DNA of 7,443 nt, taken from positions 1 through 7,443 of the forward strand of contig JAHEJH010000091.1 in the NCBI GenBank assembly GCA_024638905.1, read 5' to 3'. Source of the DNA: Luminiphilus sp. (GTDB lineage Bacteria > Pseudomonadota > Gammaproteobacteria > Pseudomonadales > Halieaceae). Positions 1 through 6,655 of the stretch are shown piece after piece. Positions within the stretch are counted from its first letter, which is position 1. Every line of letters begins with the position of its first letter. The notes below the pieces were generated by a model. The model had not been told where the DNA came from and searched no databases. It saw only the letters and a program-made list of their open reading frames with translations. The position numbers and the translations under genes are program-made.

Positions 1-2350
1 GGACTAGCCTACCGTCGACAGTCCGGATACGGACGTCCTCAAACGTTGCCAGCGACTCTCGCTCCTCCTGCGGGTAACGCACCATGACGCGAACATCGCC
101 GTTTTCCCGAGGTAGGCGCTGCACTTCCTCTCCGTAGAAAGCCTGCCGCACCTGACTCGATACATCTCCGAGACTGATTCCTAATTTTTCTGCACCGGGC
201 AGCAGATTGAAGCGCAACTCAGGTAGCGAGCCCAGCTGGTCGTCTCGGATAAAATACGTTTTGTCGTAACTCGCAAGATGCTGCTGCAGGGACAGGCTCG
301 CCGCATTGAGGGTATCGAGATCTTCGTGCTTAAGCAGGAAGGTAATACTGGCCTCCCCATCGCTAAAGCTATAGTTGACCTTCACCTCATCGGCATCGGG
401 AATATCCCCCACCAGATCGGAAAAACGCTCCGCGGTCTCCCGCGCACTCAGCGCTCTCTGGTCTGGCGGCGCCAGCTGAACAATCGCGATCACATCGCCG
501 CGGCGAGCCCGGGTATACCAGCCCTCTATCAGCTTCCCTGAACCGCGACCCGCCTCCGCTTCAGCGTTAATCTCCTCGGCCAGCTGCTGTTCAGCTCGCT
601 GCAACTGCCCCAACACCTCCATCGAGCGGCTGTAGGGCGTGCCCGGCGGTAAGCTCACATTGATATAGACCTCCTCACTCTCCACCTGCGGCGAGAAAAA
701 GAACTTCACCCAACCGCTGGTGTACAGGCCCAACGACACCATGAACAGCGAGAAAAACACCATGGCGGTGGTGTATCGATATCTCAGACAGCGCTCGAGA
801 AACGGTCGGTAACGGTTCTCTGCAAAATGCACTATGCCGTCGGCAATCTTCTTTTGGCGCTTCATCCACTTGGAATCGGGCGCCGTGCTTTTCACGTTGC
901 GAAGGTGCGCCGGTAAGATCAGAAACGCTTCGATCAGCGAGAATAACAACGCCAAAGAGATGACCACCGAGAGTTGCCGGGTAAATTGCGCCGTAACGCC
1001 CGACAGGAACAGCCAGGGAGCAAATGCGACGATCGTTGTGAGCACGGCAAATATGACCGGGCGACTCACGGCGAAGGCGCCAGCGATAGCCGCCTCCTCG
1101 CCTCTCAGCCCACGCTGGTGCACATGATGATGGATGCTCTCCCCCACCACGATCGCATCGTCGACCACAATTCCCAGAACAAGGAGGAAGGCAAAGGTCG
1201 ACAATAGGTTCAGCGAGACATCATTAGCAGGCAGGAGCGCAAAAGCACCGAGAAAGCTCACCCCGATACCTACCGTCACCCACAGCGCCACCTTGGGCTC
1301 GAGCGTTACGATCAGTATGAGGAATACGAGGATCAGGCCCAGGATCGAGGAGCTGGCGATCAGCTCCATACGGTTCTCGTAGACGTCGGCCGTATCAAAC
1401 CACAGCTCGAGATCCATGCCGACAGGGAGCGTCGGCTGCGTGCGCTCAATCCACTGACTCACCGCCTCGCTGGCCTTGACCACCTGCATATCATCCGTCG
1501 ACTTGGCCTGCAGCAATACAGCCGGCTTGCCATTCAACGTCGCCAGAATCTCGTTTTGCTCAAAGCCGTCAATCACGGTCGCCACGTCGGCGACGCGCAC
1601 TGTCCCTCCGTCTGGCGTTTGGCGAATAACAATTTGTTCAAAATCGGTTTGGTTATCAGCAAGATTCTGGGCTCTAAGTTGCACGTCGCCTGTCCGGGTT
1701 CGAACCTCGCCGACAGAGACATTCATCGAGTCGCGACGAATGGCGGTCGACACATCGGCGAAACTAAGCCCGTAATTTCTCAATGCACGCTCTGACAGCT
1801 CGATCGTCACCTCTTCCCGACGCGAGCCAAACACATCGACCTGTGAGATATAGGGCAGACCCGCCATCTCATTGCGCAGCTTGTTTGCCAGCCGGGTGAG
1901 TGGCTTTTCTCCGACATCTCCTGCAAGCGCAACGCGAATCATCTCCTGACGCCATTCCAGGCGTCTGACCCGCGGATTTTCCATGTCGCGAGGGAAGGAC
2001 GTGATCGAATCGACCGCGTTCTTCACGTCATTCAAAAAGGCGTTCAGATTTACCGCGGGATAAGTTTCCACGGTCAGAGAGCCAAAGCTCTCTCGGGATT
2101 CAGAGGAGACCCGGTAAACGTTGGAGACGTTTTTCAGTGCCTCTTCCACCCGCTGTACGACTTGCTGCTCCATTTCTTTGGGAGAGGCACCAGGCCAGAT
2201 CACTTCGACCTGAACAATGTCGGGCTGGACAGAGGGAAAGGCTTCTTTCTCGATATCACGCAGGCCCAACCAGCCGGCCGTGACAATAATGAACATCAAG
2301 AGGTTGGCGGCAACCGGATTGCGCACCCACCAGCGAATCAGACCTTCCAT
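1..2350 (-). CDS. RND-family efflux permease (AcrB-like), 3' end beyond the window
   Basis: This is the inner-membrane proton-driven pump of a tripartite efflux system. The frame is open from the ATG at 2350 to the left edge: 783 residues, against roughly 1,040 in the family, so about a quarter is missing. The start fits the RND pattern of a short cytoplasmic lead (MEGLIRWWVRNPVAANLLM) running into TM1 at about residues 11-30. The first periplasmic domain follows, then TM2-TM6 at about 331-479. TM4 carries GIVVDDAIVV with the paired aspartates D397-D398, equivalent to the proton-relay pair of AcrB. TM7 lies near 527-546, followed by FFSPQVESEE and LPPGT typical of the second periplasmic repeat. 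TM8-TM12, including the expected TM10 lysine, are outside the window. The gene starts 10 nt after the adaptor stop with only a weak GAG-type ribosome site, so translational coupling is likely. Substrate is not predictable; drugs, detergents or lipophilic metabolites are typical. Confidence 0.95.
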   Translation of the reverse strand, partial: MEGLIRWWVRNPVAANLLMFIIVTAGWLGLRDIEKEAFPSVQPDIVQVEVIWPGASPKEMEQQVVQRVEEALKNVSNVYRVSSESRESFGSLTVETYPAVNLNAFLNDVKNAVDSITSFPRDMENPRVRRLEWRQEMIRVALAGDVGEKPLTRLANKLRNEMAGLPYISQVDVFGSRREEVTIELSERALRNYGLSFADVSTAIRRDSMNVSVGEVRTRTGDVQLRAQNLADNQTDFEQIVIRQTPDGGTVRVADVATVIDGFEQNEILATLNGKPAVLLQAKSTDDMQVVKASEAVSQWIERTQPTLPVGMDLELWFDTADVYENRMELIASSSILGLILVFLILIVTLEPKVALWVTVGIGVSFLGAFALLPANDVSLNLLSTFAFLLVLGIVVDDAIVVGESIHHHVHQRGLRGEEAAIAGAFAVSRPVIFAVLTTIVAFAPWLFLSGVTAQFTRQLSVVISLALLFSLIEAFLILPAHLRNVKSTAPDSKWMKRQKKIADGIVHFAENRYRPFLERCLRYRYTTAMVFFSLFMVSLGLYTSGWVKFFFSPQVESEEVYINVSLPPGTPYSRSMEVLGQLQRAEQQLAEEINAEAEAGRGSGKLIEGWYTRARRGDVIAIVQLAPPDQRALSARETAERFSDLVGDIPDADEVKVNYSFSDGEASITFLLKHEDLDTLNAASLSLQQHLASYDKTYFIRDDQLGSLPELRFNLLPGAEKLGISLGDVSSQVRQAFYGEEVQRLPRENGDVRVMVRYPQEERESLATFEDVRIRTVDGRLV

Positions 2351-2360
2351 GGCTCGAGTC

Positions 2361-3569
2361 TCAGGCTTCGTTGTTTGTCGGTGTCGCGTCATCACCGACG
2401 CTATCGGCAATGGCCCCATCATCGACGGCTTGCAGGCGCATACCGCGCACGGGATTGCGAATCGCAGACACAATCACTTCCTCTCCCGCTTCGACCCCGG
2501 AGGCAAGCATGACCATGTCCCGATTTCGATGAATCACGTCGACCTGGCGGACATCCAACAGCCCCTCTCCGTCTATAACAAAGACTTCGTCACCGGCGCG
2601 TAGACCCTCAGCGGCAATCTGGACCGCATCGACAATAGTCCGCCCCTGTATTTCAGCGTCGACATACAAACCCACCGCGAGAGGCATACCGCTGTCGGCG
2701 TGTATCTCGCCATAGGGATCCTCAATTCTGACCGTGCCGTAGACGCTGCGAGTGGTCGCTTCGATCCCCGCATCAAGACCCGTCAGGCGTCCCTCCCAGC
2801 GATGAATCCTGCCACCCATCGCCGCAGACAGCGTCGTCATCAGACCGCCGGTCTCACCACCGATATACCCCACGGGAATGCCCAGAGCAGAAAGCTGATT
2901 GGTGGTCAGGGCCACCCTGACTTCCGCCACATCGGTGCCAAATACGCTTCCCAGCACTTTGCCCGGATTGACGTACTGCCCGAGATCGGCAGCCTGACTC
3001 TCTACGCGACCCTTGAAGGGCAGATTGATCTGTGTGCGCTCCAGATTTGTCTGTGCCAGCGAAAGTGCTGTTTCAGCCGCCTTCAGCGCAGATTCAGCTC
3101 TCGCTACTTGAGGCTTTTTCAAGGCCAAAGGTGAGGGGTCGTTCTGCCCGGCAAGCTGCTTGCGGGCCACATCAGCATCAGCGAGTGCCTGCTCAAGATC
3201 CACCTTGGCGGCCGCAACCCGTGCACGTCGCTCATCAACCGCGGCGCGGTAATCGGTATCTTCGATAGTCAGCAGCACTTCGCCGGGGGCAAACTGACCG
3301 CCCTCGATAAAATCGGGCGCGATTGACATGATTTTGCCGCCAACCTGAGCCACCAGCTGAGTCCGCACGGCCGGTCGCACCTCTCCGTACACGACGACAG
3401 TAGGCCGTGAGGCGGCGCGGATAGCAGGGACAACCTCCACGCTGACGGGGCGAGGGGCTTCAATATTAGGGGTGGGCTGCGGCTTAGTAACCTGCAGCAG
3501 CCCGTATAGGGCAATACCGGCCAGTCCGACTCCAATGGGCAAGGCGGCCTGCCGTAATTTGGCAATCAT
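2361..3569 (-). CDS. RND efflux periplasmic adaptor (membrane fusion protein, HlyD/AcrA type)
   Basis: This 402-aa adaptor bridges the RND pump to an outer-membrane channel. The N-terminus has one hydrophobic segment (about residues 8-26) with no lipobox cysteine, so it is probably anchored by an uncleaved helix rather than lipidated. Next come the first lipoyl half (about 65-104, with GGKI and PGEVLLTIEDTDY), an Ala/Glu/Gln-rich alpha-helical hairpin (about 105-178) and the second lipoyl half opening with RTQINLPFKGRV (179-189). Beta-barrel and membrane-proximal domains follow (about 213-380), then an acidic tail. The start at 3569 is chosen because AAGGAG lies 6 nt upstream. The ATG two codons earlier abuts that site, and the frame remains open to 3824 but without adaptor-like sequence. 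It is the first gene of the operon and is followed 10 nt later by the permease. Length and domain order are normal for the family. Confidence 0.95.
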   Translation of the reverse strand: MIAKLRQAALPIGVGLAGIALYGLLQVTKPQPTPNIEAPRPVSVEVVPAIRAASRPTVVVYGEVRPAVRTQLVAQVGGKIMSIAPDFIEGGQFAPGEVLLTIEDTDYRAAVDERRARVAAAKVDLEQALADADVARKQLAGQNDPSPLALKKPQVARAESALKAAETALSLAQTNLERTQINLPFKGRVESQAADLGQYVNPGKVLGSVFGTDVAEVRVALTTNQLSALGIPVGYIGGETGGLMTTLSAAMGGRIHRWEGRLTGLDAGIEATTRSVYGTVRIEDPYGEIHADSGMPLAVGLYVDAEIQGRTIVDAVQIAAEGLRAGDEVFVIDGEGLLDVRQVDVIHRNRDMVMLASGVEAGEEVIVSAIRNPVRGMRLQAVDDGAIADSVGDDATPTNNEA

Positions 3570-3575
3570 GTTCAT

Positions 3576-3581
3576 CTCCTT
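3576..3581 (-). promoter_or_regulatory. Ribosome binding site of the efflux adaptor
   Basis: On the minus strand AAGGAG is followed by ATGAAC and then the ATG at 3569. The 6-nt spacing favours 3569; the alternative ATG at 3575 directly touches the site, which is too close for efficient initiation. This settles the start at MIAKLRQ. Confidence 0.8.
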
Positions 3582-3587
3582 GATACG

Positions 3588-3622
3588 GTGACAGCGAAGC
3601 GTCTGGTCGTCATCGCTGTCAC
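3588..3622. repeat. Perfect 10-bp inverted repeat in the efflux operon leader
   Basis: GTGACAGCGA (3588-3597) and its exact reverse complement TCGCTGTCAC (3613-3622) flank a 15-nt spacer. The repeat begins 6 bp upstream of the adaptor's AAGGAG site and 18 bp from its start codon. It could be a dimeric repressor operator, or an RNA hairpin in the leader that modulates initiation. There is no T-run after it on either strand, so it is not an ordinary intrinsic terminator. Regulators of the TetR or MarR type often act at such sites near efflux operons, but no regulator gene is visible here. The function is inferred; the repeat itself is read directly. Confidence 0.6.
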
Positions 3623-3822
3623 AACCACCTTCCATAGCGGGTAATCTCGAAGTCGCGCATAGTACCGCGAGAGGCGCCCCCGCTCCATGGGGATAAGTCG
3701 CATTTGATTTGCAGAACTTTGGTGGGCAGGCCTGATGTGCAAAGTAGTACCAGCCTCTGTGCGCCGGAATGTCGGCCGAACTTGCTACTCTTCTCAACGT
3801 TTTTTGACGCAGTGGGTTGACC

Positions 3823-5016
3823 ATGACAGATCGGCAGTTTGAGATCGTGCTTTACGGCGCCTCGGGTTTCACCGGCAAACTGGTGGCCGAGTACTTGGCG
3901 AGCGAGCATCAGGACCTCCGCTGGGCCATCGCAGGGCGCAATACCCAGAAATTGGAGCAAGTGCGGCGCGAGCTAAACCTGCCGGAACTGCCAATACTCA
4001 TTGCCGACAGCGCCGAGCCCGACAGCTTAAGCACCATGGCAAGACAGACCTGCACCCTAATCAGCACCGTTGGCCCCTATGCGCAGTACGGTACGCCCGT
4101 GCTCAAAGCCTGTGCGACTGAGGGCACACACTATTGCGACCTCACAGGTGAAGCGCAGTGGATGGCGGAGGTCTATGAACAGATCGACCCGATCGCCAAG
4201 GACAGTGGTGCGCGGCTCGTGCACTGCTGCGGGTTCGACTCGATCCCATCTGACCTGTCCGTGTTTTTCCTGCAGAAGCAGTTCAAGGAGCGCTTCGGCT
4301 CCTACGCCACCCACGTGACCGGCCGCATGGGGCGCGCCGCGGGTGGAGTCAGCGGGGGCACAGTCGCTAGCCTGATGTACGTTGCGGAGCAGGCTTCCAA
4401 GGACCCCGTCATTAAGGAGCGGGTCATGGACCCCTACGCGCTCTACCCTGCCGGTTTGGACAAGGGACTGGATGGTCCGGATCAGGCGGGTATCGCCTGG
4501 GACGATAACTTCGAGTCCTGGACAGGTCCGTTTGTCATGGCGGCCATCAATACCAAAGTCGTCAGACGCTCCCATGCTCTCGCGGGCCTGCCCTACGGCG
4601 CAGCCTTCCGCTATGACGAATCCCAGCTGTGCGCGAGCCGCGCCAAGGCGCTGTTGAGCGCGGGAGGCTTGGGCGCCGTGATGGCAGGCACTTTTTTCTC
4701 ACCGACTCGGGCGCTACTGAAAAAAGTGTTGCCCGACCCCGGTGAGGGACCCAGTGAGACCACCCGCAACAACGGCTTTTTTGAGTTTTGGGCACATGGC
4801 ACCGACGGCGAGAATCAGCTGCGCGTCAAAGTGGCGGGTCAGCGCGACCCGGGCTATGGCGCCACCTCGCGTATGCTGGCCCAAGCCGGGCTCTGTCTCG
4901 CCCGGGATGAGCTCTCTGTAGGCGGTGGTATCTGGACGACCGCCAGCGCCTTGGGAGACCCGCTCCTCGCACGCCTGCCTCAGGTTGATATCCACTTCTC
5001 AGTGGTTGAGGACTGA
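3823..5016 (+). CDS. Saccharopine dehydrogenase-like / trans-acting enoyl reductase-like oxidoreductase
   Basis: This 397-aa protein belongs to the SCCPDH family, which includes the mycobacterial trans-acting enoyl reductases and eukaryotic saccharopine dehydrogenase-like oxidoreductase. It opens with a Rossmann nucleotide-binding loop, YGASGFTG (residues 11-18), and AGR at 37-39. Family blocks follow: STVGPYAQYG (81-90), GTHYCDLTGE (101-110) and GFDSIPSD (137-144), with a glycine-rich stretch near 170-180. Late conserved segments are RDPGYGATSRM (341-351) and GGIWTTASALGDPLLARL (368-385). Length is close to the usual 400-430. NAD(P)-dependent reduction of an acyl or lipid-related substrate is the family inference; true lysine-pathway saccharopine dehydrogenase is unlikely. 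The start is ATG 3823; a TTG two codons earlier (3817) is possible, and the ribosome site (GTGGG) is weak. It stands alone, divergent from the efflux operon and convergent with the SYLF gene, with no fatty-acid or polyketide gene beside it. Confidence 0.88.
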   Translation: MTDRQFEIVLYGASGFTGKLVAEYLASEHQDLRWAIAGRNTQKLEQVRRELNLPELPILIADSAEPDSLSTMARQTCTLISTVGPYAQYGTPVLKACATEGTHYCDLTGEAQWMAEVYEQIDPIAKDSGARLVHCCGFDSIPSDLSVFFLQKQFKERFGSYATHVTGRMGRAAGGVSGGTVASLMYVAEQASKDPVIKERVMDPYALYPAGLDKGLDGPDQAGIAWDDNFESWTGPFVMAAINTKVVRRSHALAGLPYGAAFRYDESQLCASRAKALLSAGGLGAVMAGTFFSPTRALLKKVLPDPGEGPSETTRNNGFFEFWAHGTDGENQLRVKVAGQRDPGYGATSRMLAQAGLCLARDELSVGGGIWTTASALGDPLLARLPQVDIHFSVVED

Positions 5017-5020
5017 TCCG

Positions 5021-5042
5021 GATCCCTTAAAGGCGGGATCAG
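5021..5042. terminator. Hairpin immediately after the SCCPDH-like gene
   Basis: GATCCC (5021-5026) pairs with GGGATC (5035-5040) around an 8-nt loop. An alternative pairing uses CTGATCC (5013-5019), which overlaps the stop codon, with GGATCAG (5036-5042). No T-run follows on the plus strand, so it is not a canonical intrinsic terminator. It may stabilise the plus-strand mRNA end, or act together with the next hairpin. Confidence 0.35.
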
Positions 5043-5047
5043 ACCGC

Positions 5048-5071
5048 AAAAAAAGCCGCCCGAAGGCGGCT
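5048..5071 (-). terminator. Rho-independent terminator of the SYLF gene
   Basis: Read on the minus strand, AGCCGCC-TTCG-GGCGGCT forms a 7-bp GC-rich stem with the very stable cUUCGg tetraloop (5054-5071), followed at once by seven T residues (5054-5048, the first shared with the stem end). It lies about 23 nt past the SYLF stop codon. On the plus strand the same stem is not followed by a T-run, so it should act chiefly for minus-strand transcripts. Confidence 0.9.
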
Positions 5072-5093
5072 CGTCTATGACCACTGTCCGCTT

Positions 5094-5669
5094 TTAGAGC
5101 GACTCATACTTGAATTTCTGTCCACCTAGTGTGGCTTCATACATCAGACCACCCTTGGCAATGGTAAATGTCGCCATACCACTGCGGCTATCGTATTCCT
5201 TGTCGTCAGCGTTCACTTTGCTGGAATCCGCGTCGGTACCGGAGGAGGTGTTGCCGCCACCGCCACTCGTCGTCGATGCCTGCGCGCCGGCTGTCAGCGC
5301 AACTGCGGTTGCCTGCGCACCAAACTCGAAATTACCGGACGTAAAGTCGTCAAACGCACGCTCATCGCGGAAGAAAATCATCTGGCTGTAGACCTGGCCA
5401 CCCAACTGCAGACCGTAGGTGATCTGGCTCATTTTTGTTTTGCCGACTTTTTTGCCACCGACAAAGACCTCGCCCTTGCCGTGGGCACCACCAATACCGA
5501 TACCGCCCTTGCCGATGCTAGGGAACACCGCATAGCCATAGGCGTCATCAATAAAGTCTCCCGCGCCCGCACCACGGAAGTTTTCAATCGCTGTGTCTAC
5601 GTCGTCAGCTAAAGCGGGCTGTGCGATGAACGCAAAAACCGCAAACAGTGAAATAAATAAAGTTCTCAT
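5094..5669 (-). CDS. Secreted SYLF-domain (Ysc84/DUF500) protein
   Basis: This 191-aa protein has a clear Sec signal peptide: MRT, a hydrophobic core, and QPALA before DDVD, with predicted cleavage after residue 21. The mature part matches the bacterial SYLF pattern: an N-terminal helix, DAYGYAVFPSIGKGGIGIGGAHGKGEVF (written here in pieces: DAYGYAVFPSIGKG, then GIGIGGAHGKGEVF, about 42-69), SQITYGLQLGGQVYSQMIFF (81-100), and FEFGAQATAVALTAGA (114-129). In eukaryotes SYLF domains bind phosphoinositides and actin; bacterial versions are exported and poorly understood. A low-complexity Ser/Gly/Thr/Asp-rich stretch (about 132-155) interrupts the domain before the C-terminal AKGGLMYEATLGGQKF block. 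The start is ATG 5669, with GAGAGG 10 nt upstream and the signal peptide beginning at once; an in-frame TTG at 5693 would only add a charged lead. It ends in a strong terminator and is convergent with the preceding plus-strand gene. Confidence 0.92.
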   Translation of the reverse strand: MRTLFISLFAVFAFIAQPALADDVDTAIENFRGAGAGDFIDDAYGYAVFPSIGKGGIGIGGAHGKGEVFVGGKKVGKTKMSQITYGLQLGGQVYSQMIFFRDERAFDDFTSGNFEFGAQATAVALTAGAQASTTSGGGGNTSSGTDADSSKVNADDKEYDSRSGMATFTIAKGGLMYEATLGGQKFKYESL

Positions 5670-5679
5670 GAGGCTTTTT

Positions 5680-5685
5680 CCTCTC
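5680..5685 (-). promoter_or_regulatory. Ribosome binding site of the SYLF gene
   Basis: GAGAGG on the minus strand sits 10 nt upstream of the ATG at 5669. It lies downstream of the alternative TTG start at 5693, so it can only serve the ATG, which supports the 191-aa form. Confidence 0.7.
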
Positions 5686-5758
5686 TTTAACAATTGTTGG
5701 TTAGCCTACTGGATCCCGGACAACAATGCATTAGCCAAGGGGGCCTCAGGAAACAGTC

Positions 5759-5785
5759 TATTTAGCGAGGGAAAGACTACTGTAA
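5759..5785 (-). promoter_or_regulatory. Weak candidate promoter for the SYLF gene
   Basis: On the minus strand TTACAG (5785-5780) and TAAATA (5764-5759) resemble -35 and -10 boxes, but the 15-nt spacing is short. The 178-nt gap between the SDR stop and the SYLF start is long enough for its own promoter, and the gap holds no terminator for the SDR, so read-through is equally possible. The remainder of the gap shows no gene. Confidence 0.2.
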
Positions 5786-5847
5786 TTGCCACATAAGTAC
5801 AGAGCGCGAGGGTGCAATAGGTGACACACCGTGTTGAGCAATGCTTA

Positions 5848-6579
5848 TCACCAGGGAATGGTCTCGCCGCGCCAGTCCAGATAAGAGAGCTCACCATCTG
5901 CCTGCAGACTCGCCATTACTGTGTCGAGTGCTGTCGCTGCCCGCTCTGGTGAAAATAGTTTTTCCGGCGCCACGTTAGCCTGAAAAGGCTGAGACAAAGG
6001 CGTATCTACTGTGCCGGGGTGGTAGGCCATGATTTTGGCAGCGGGGTTAACGCGCCTCATCTCGAGCGCCGCGCACCGCAACATCATGTTCAGCGCCGCC
6101 TTGCTGCCGCGGTAGCTGTACCAGCCACCCAGACCGTTATCGCCAATGCTCCCTACCCGGGCTGACAGCACCGCGATCCGTGGAGCCTCGCTTCGCTTGA
6201 GAACAGGTGCCAGCGAGGCCAGCACCCGCATTGGTAGGAAAGTATTGACCTCAAACACCTGCTGCATTGCATTCGTTGTGAGCTGATTGAGTGCTCGCTC
6301 CGGCCGGTAGCCTTCTCCCTGCAGCACGCCATTACAGATCACCAAGCGCGTAATGTCTGAGGATTGCTCCTGCAGCTGAGCGGCGAGTGCAGCGAGCGCG
6401 ACCTCACTGTAATCACAGTGCTGGGTCTGCACACCGAGTGCACCCACTGCCGCCAAAGACGCTTCCGATCGAGCGACCGCTAAAACGGGGCGAGAGCCCT
6501 CGCGAGACCACCGCTCGATCAATGCATGCCCGATCCCACTGCCCGCACCGATCACCAAATCCAAACTGTTGTCGCTCAT
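5848..6579 (-). CDS. Short-chain dehydrogenase/reductase, C-factor (CsgA)-like
   Basis: This 243-aa protein is a classical-length SDR using NAD(P)(H) on an unknown carbonyl or alcohol substrate, probably in the cytoplasm. The cofactor loop is GAGSGIG (residues 11-17), preceded by a beta strand (LDLVI). CNGVL (82-86) replaces the usual NNAG. N112, S139, Y156 and K160 (YRGSK) form the expected catalytic set. The segment SARVGSIGDNGLGGWYSYRG (139-158) gives a 17-residue Ser-Tyr gap, longer than the common 13; this is typical of the C-factor-like branch. PGTVDTPLSQPF (188-199) is the usual post-catalytic block. The start is ATG 6579, with GAGG 8 nt upstream; GTG 6600 and ATG 6585 are in frame but badly placed relative to that site. 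The gene ends in tandem stops TGA-TAA. It is divergent from the beta-hydroxyacid dehydrogenase gene. A developmental signalling role like Myxococcus CsgA should not be assumed. Confidence 0.92.
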   Translation of the reverse strand: MSDNSLDLVIGAGSGIGHALIERWSREGSRPVLAVARSEASLAAVGALGVQTQHCDYSEVALAALAAQLQEQSSDITRLVICNGVLQGEGYRPERALNQLTTNAMQQVFEVNTFLPMRVLASLAPVLKRSEAPRIAVLSARVGSIGDNGLGGWYSYRGSKAALNMMLRCAALEMRRVNPAAKIMAYHPGTVDTPLSQPFQANVAPEKLFSPERAATALDTVMASLQADGELSYLDWRGETIPW

Positions 6580-6655
6580 TGCCATTACCTCATCTGACAC
6601 ACAACCTGATTGGGTTAGGCTGTGCTCCTCTTTTTACGACAGGACGCGCCGACAG
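6580..6655. other. Short divergent promoter region between SDR and hydroxyacid dehydrogenase
   Basis: These 76 nt must contain both divergent starts, unless a gene is led from elsewhere. An imperfect palindrome lies at 6598-6624: CACA...AACC-tgattg-GGTT...TGTG, with unequal inner gaps. No convincing sigma-70 boxes can be picked out by eye. The plus-strand ribosome site is probably AGGA at 6641-6644, 11 nt before the ATG. Confidence 0.35.
6588..6591 (-). promoter_or_regulatory. Ribosome binding site of the SDR gene
   Basis: GAGG on the minus strand lies 8 nt before the ATG at 6579 but only 2 nt before the ATG at 6585, and downstream of the GTG at 6600. It therefore decides for 6579, which also places the cofactor loop at the normal distance from the N-terminus. 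Confidence 0.65.

Larger units (their letters stand above)
3570..3822. other. Divergent intergenic region between efflux operon and SCCPDH-like gene
   Basis: These 253 nt must hold promoters for both divergent transcription units. Besides the 10-bp inverted repeat near the adaptor, it contains the 8-bp palindrome TCGGCCGA (3772-3779), about 44 bp before the plus-strand gene. No sigma-70 pair is convincing on either strand: for the minus strand TTGAGA (3792-3797) has a good -35 but only a poor hexamer at the expected -10. I see no small gene or RNA gene here. Confidence 0.5.

Noticed and set aside
2162..3134. Several plus-strand open frames of 116-144 codons opposite the adaptor and permease.
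   Set aside because: They are low-quality frames antisense to conserved coding sequence, with no family resemblance and no plausible ribosome sites.
3772..3779. TCGGCCGA palindrome upstream of the SCCPDH-like gene as an operator.
   Set aside because: An 8-bp GC-rich palindrome is expected by chance in this composition, and nothing else supports it.
3570..3824. In-frame 85-codon N-terminal extension of the efflux adaptor starting at the ATG at 3824.
   Set aside because: The extension has no adaptor-like sequence and would overlap the divergent gene's start. A strong AAGGAG site and the membrane anchor both fit the start at 3569.
4057..4575. A 172-codon open frame on the minus strand opposite the SCCPDH-like gene.
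   Set aside because: It lies wholly inside a well-supported gene and its translation resembles no family; it is a high-GC antisense shadow.
5820..5830. Small palindrome GGTG-ACA-CACC downstream of the SDR stop codon as a terminator.
   Set aside because: The stem is only 4 bp, the loop is 3 nt, and no T-run follows on the minus strand.
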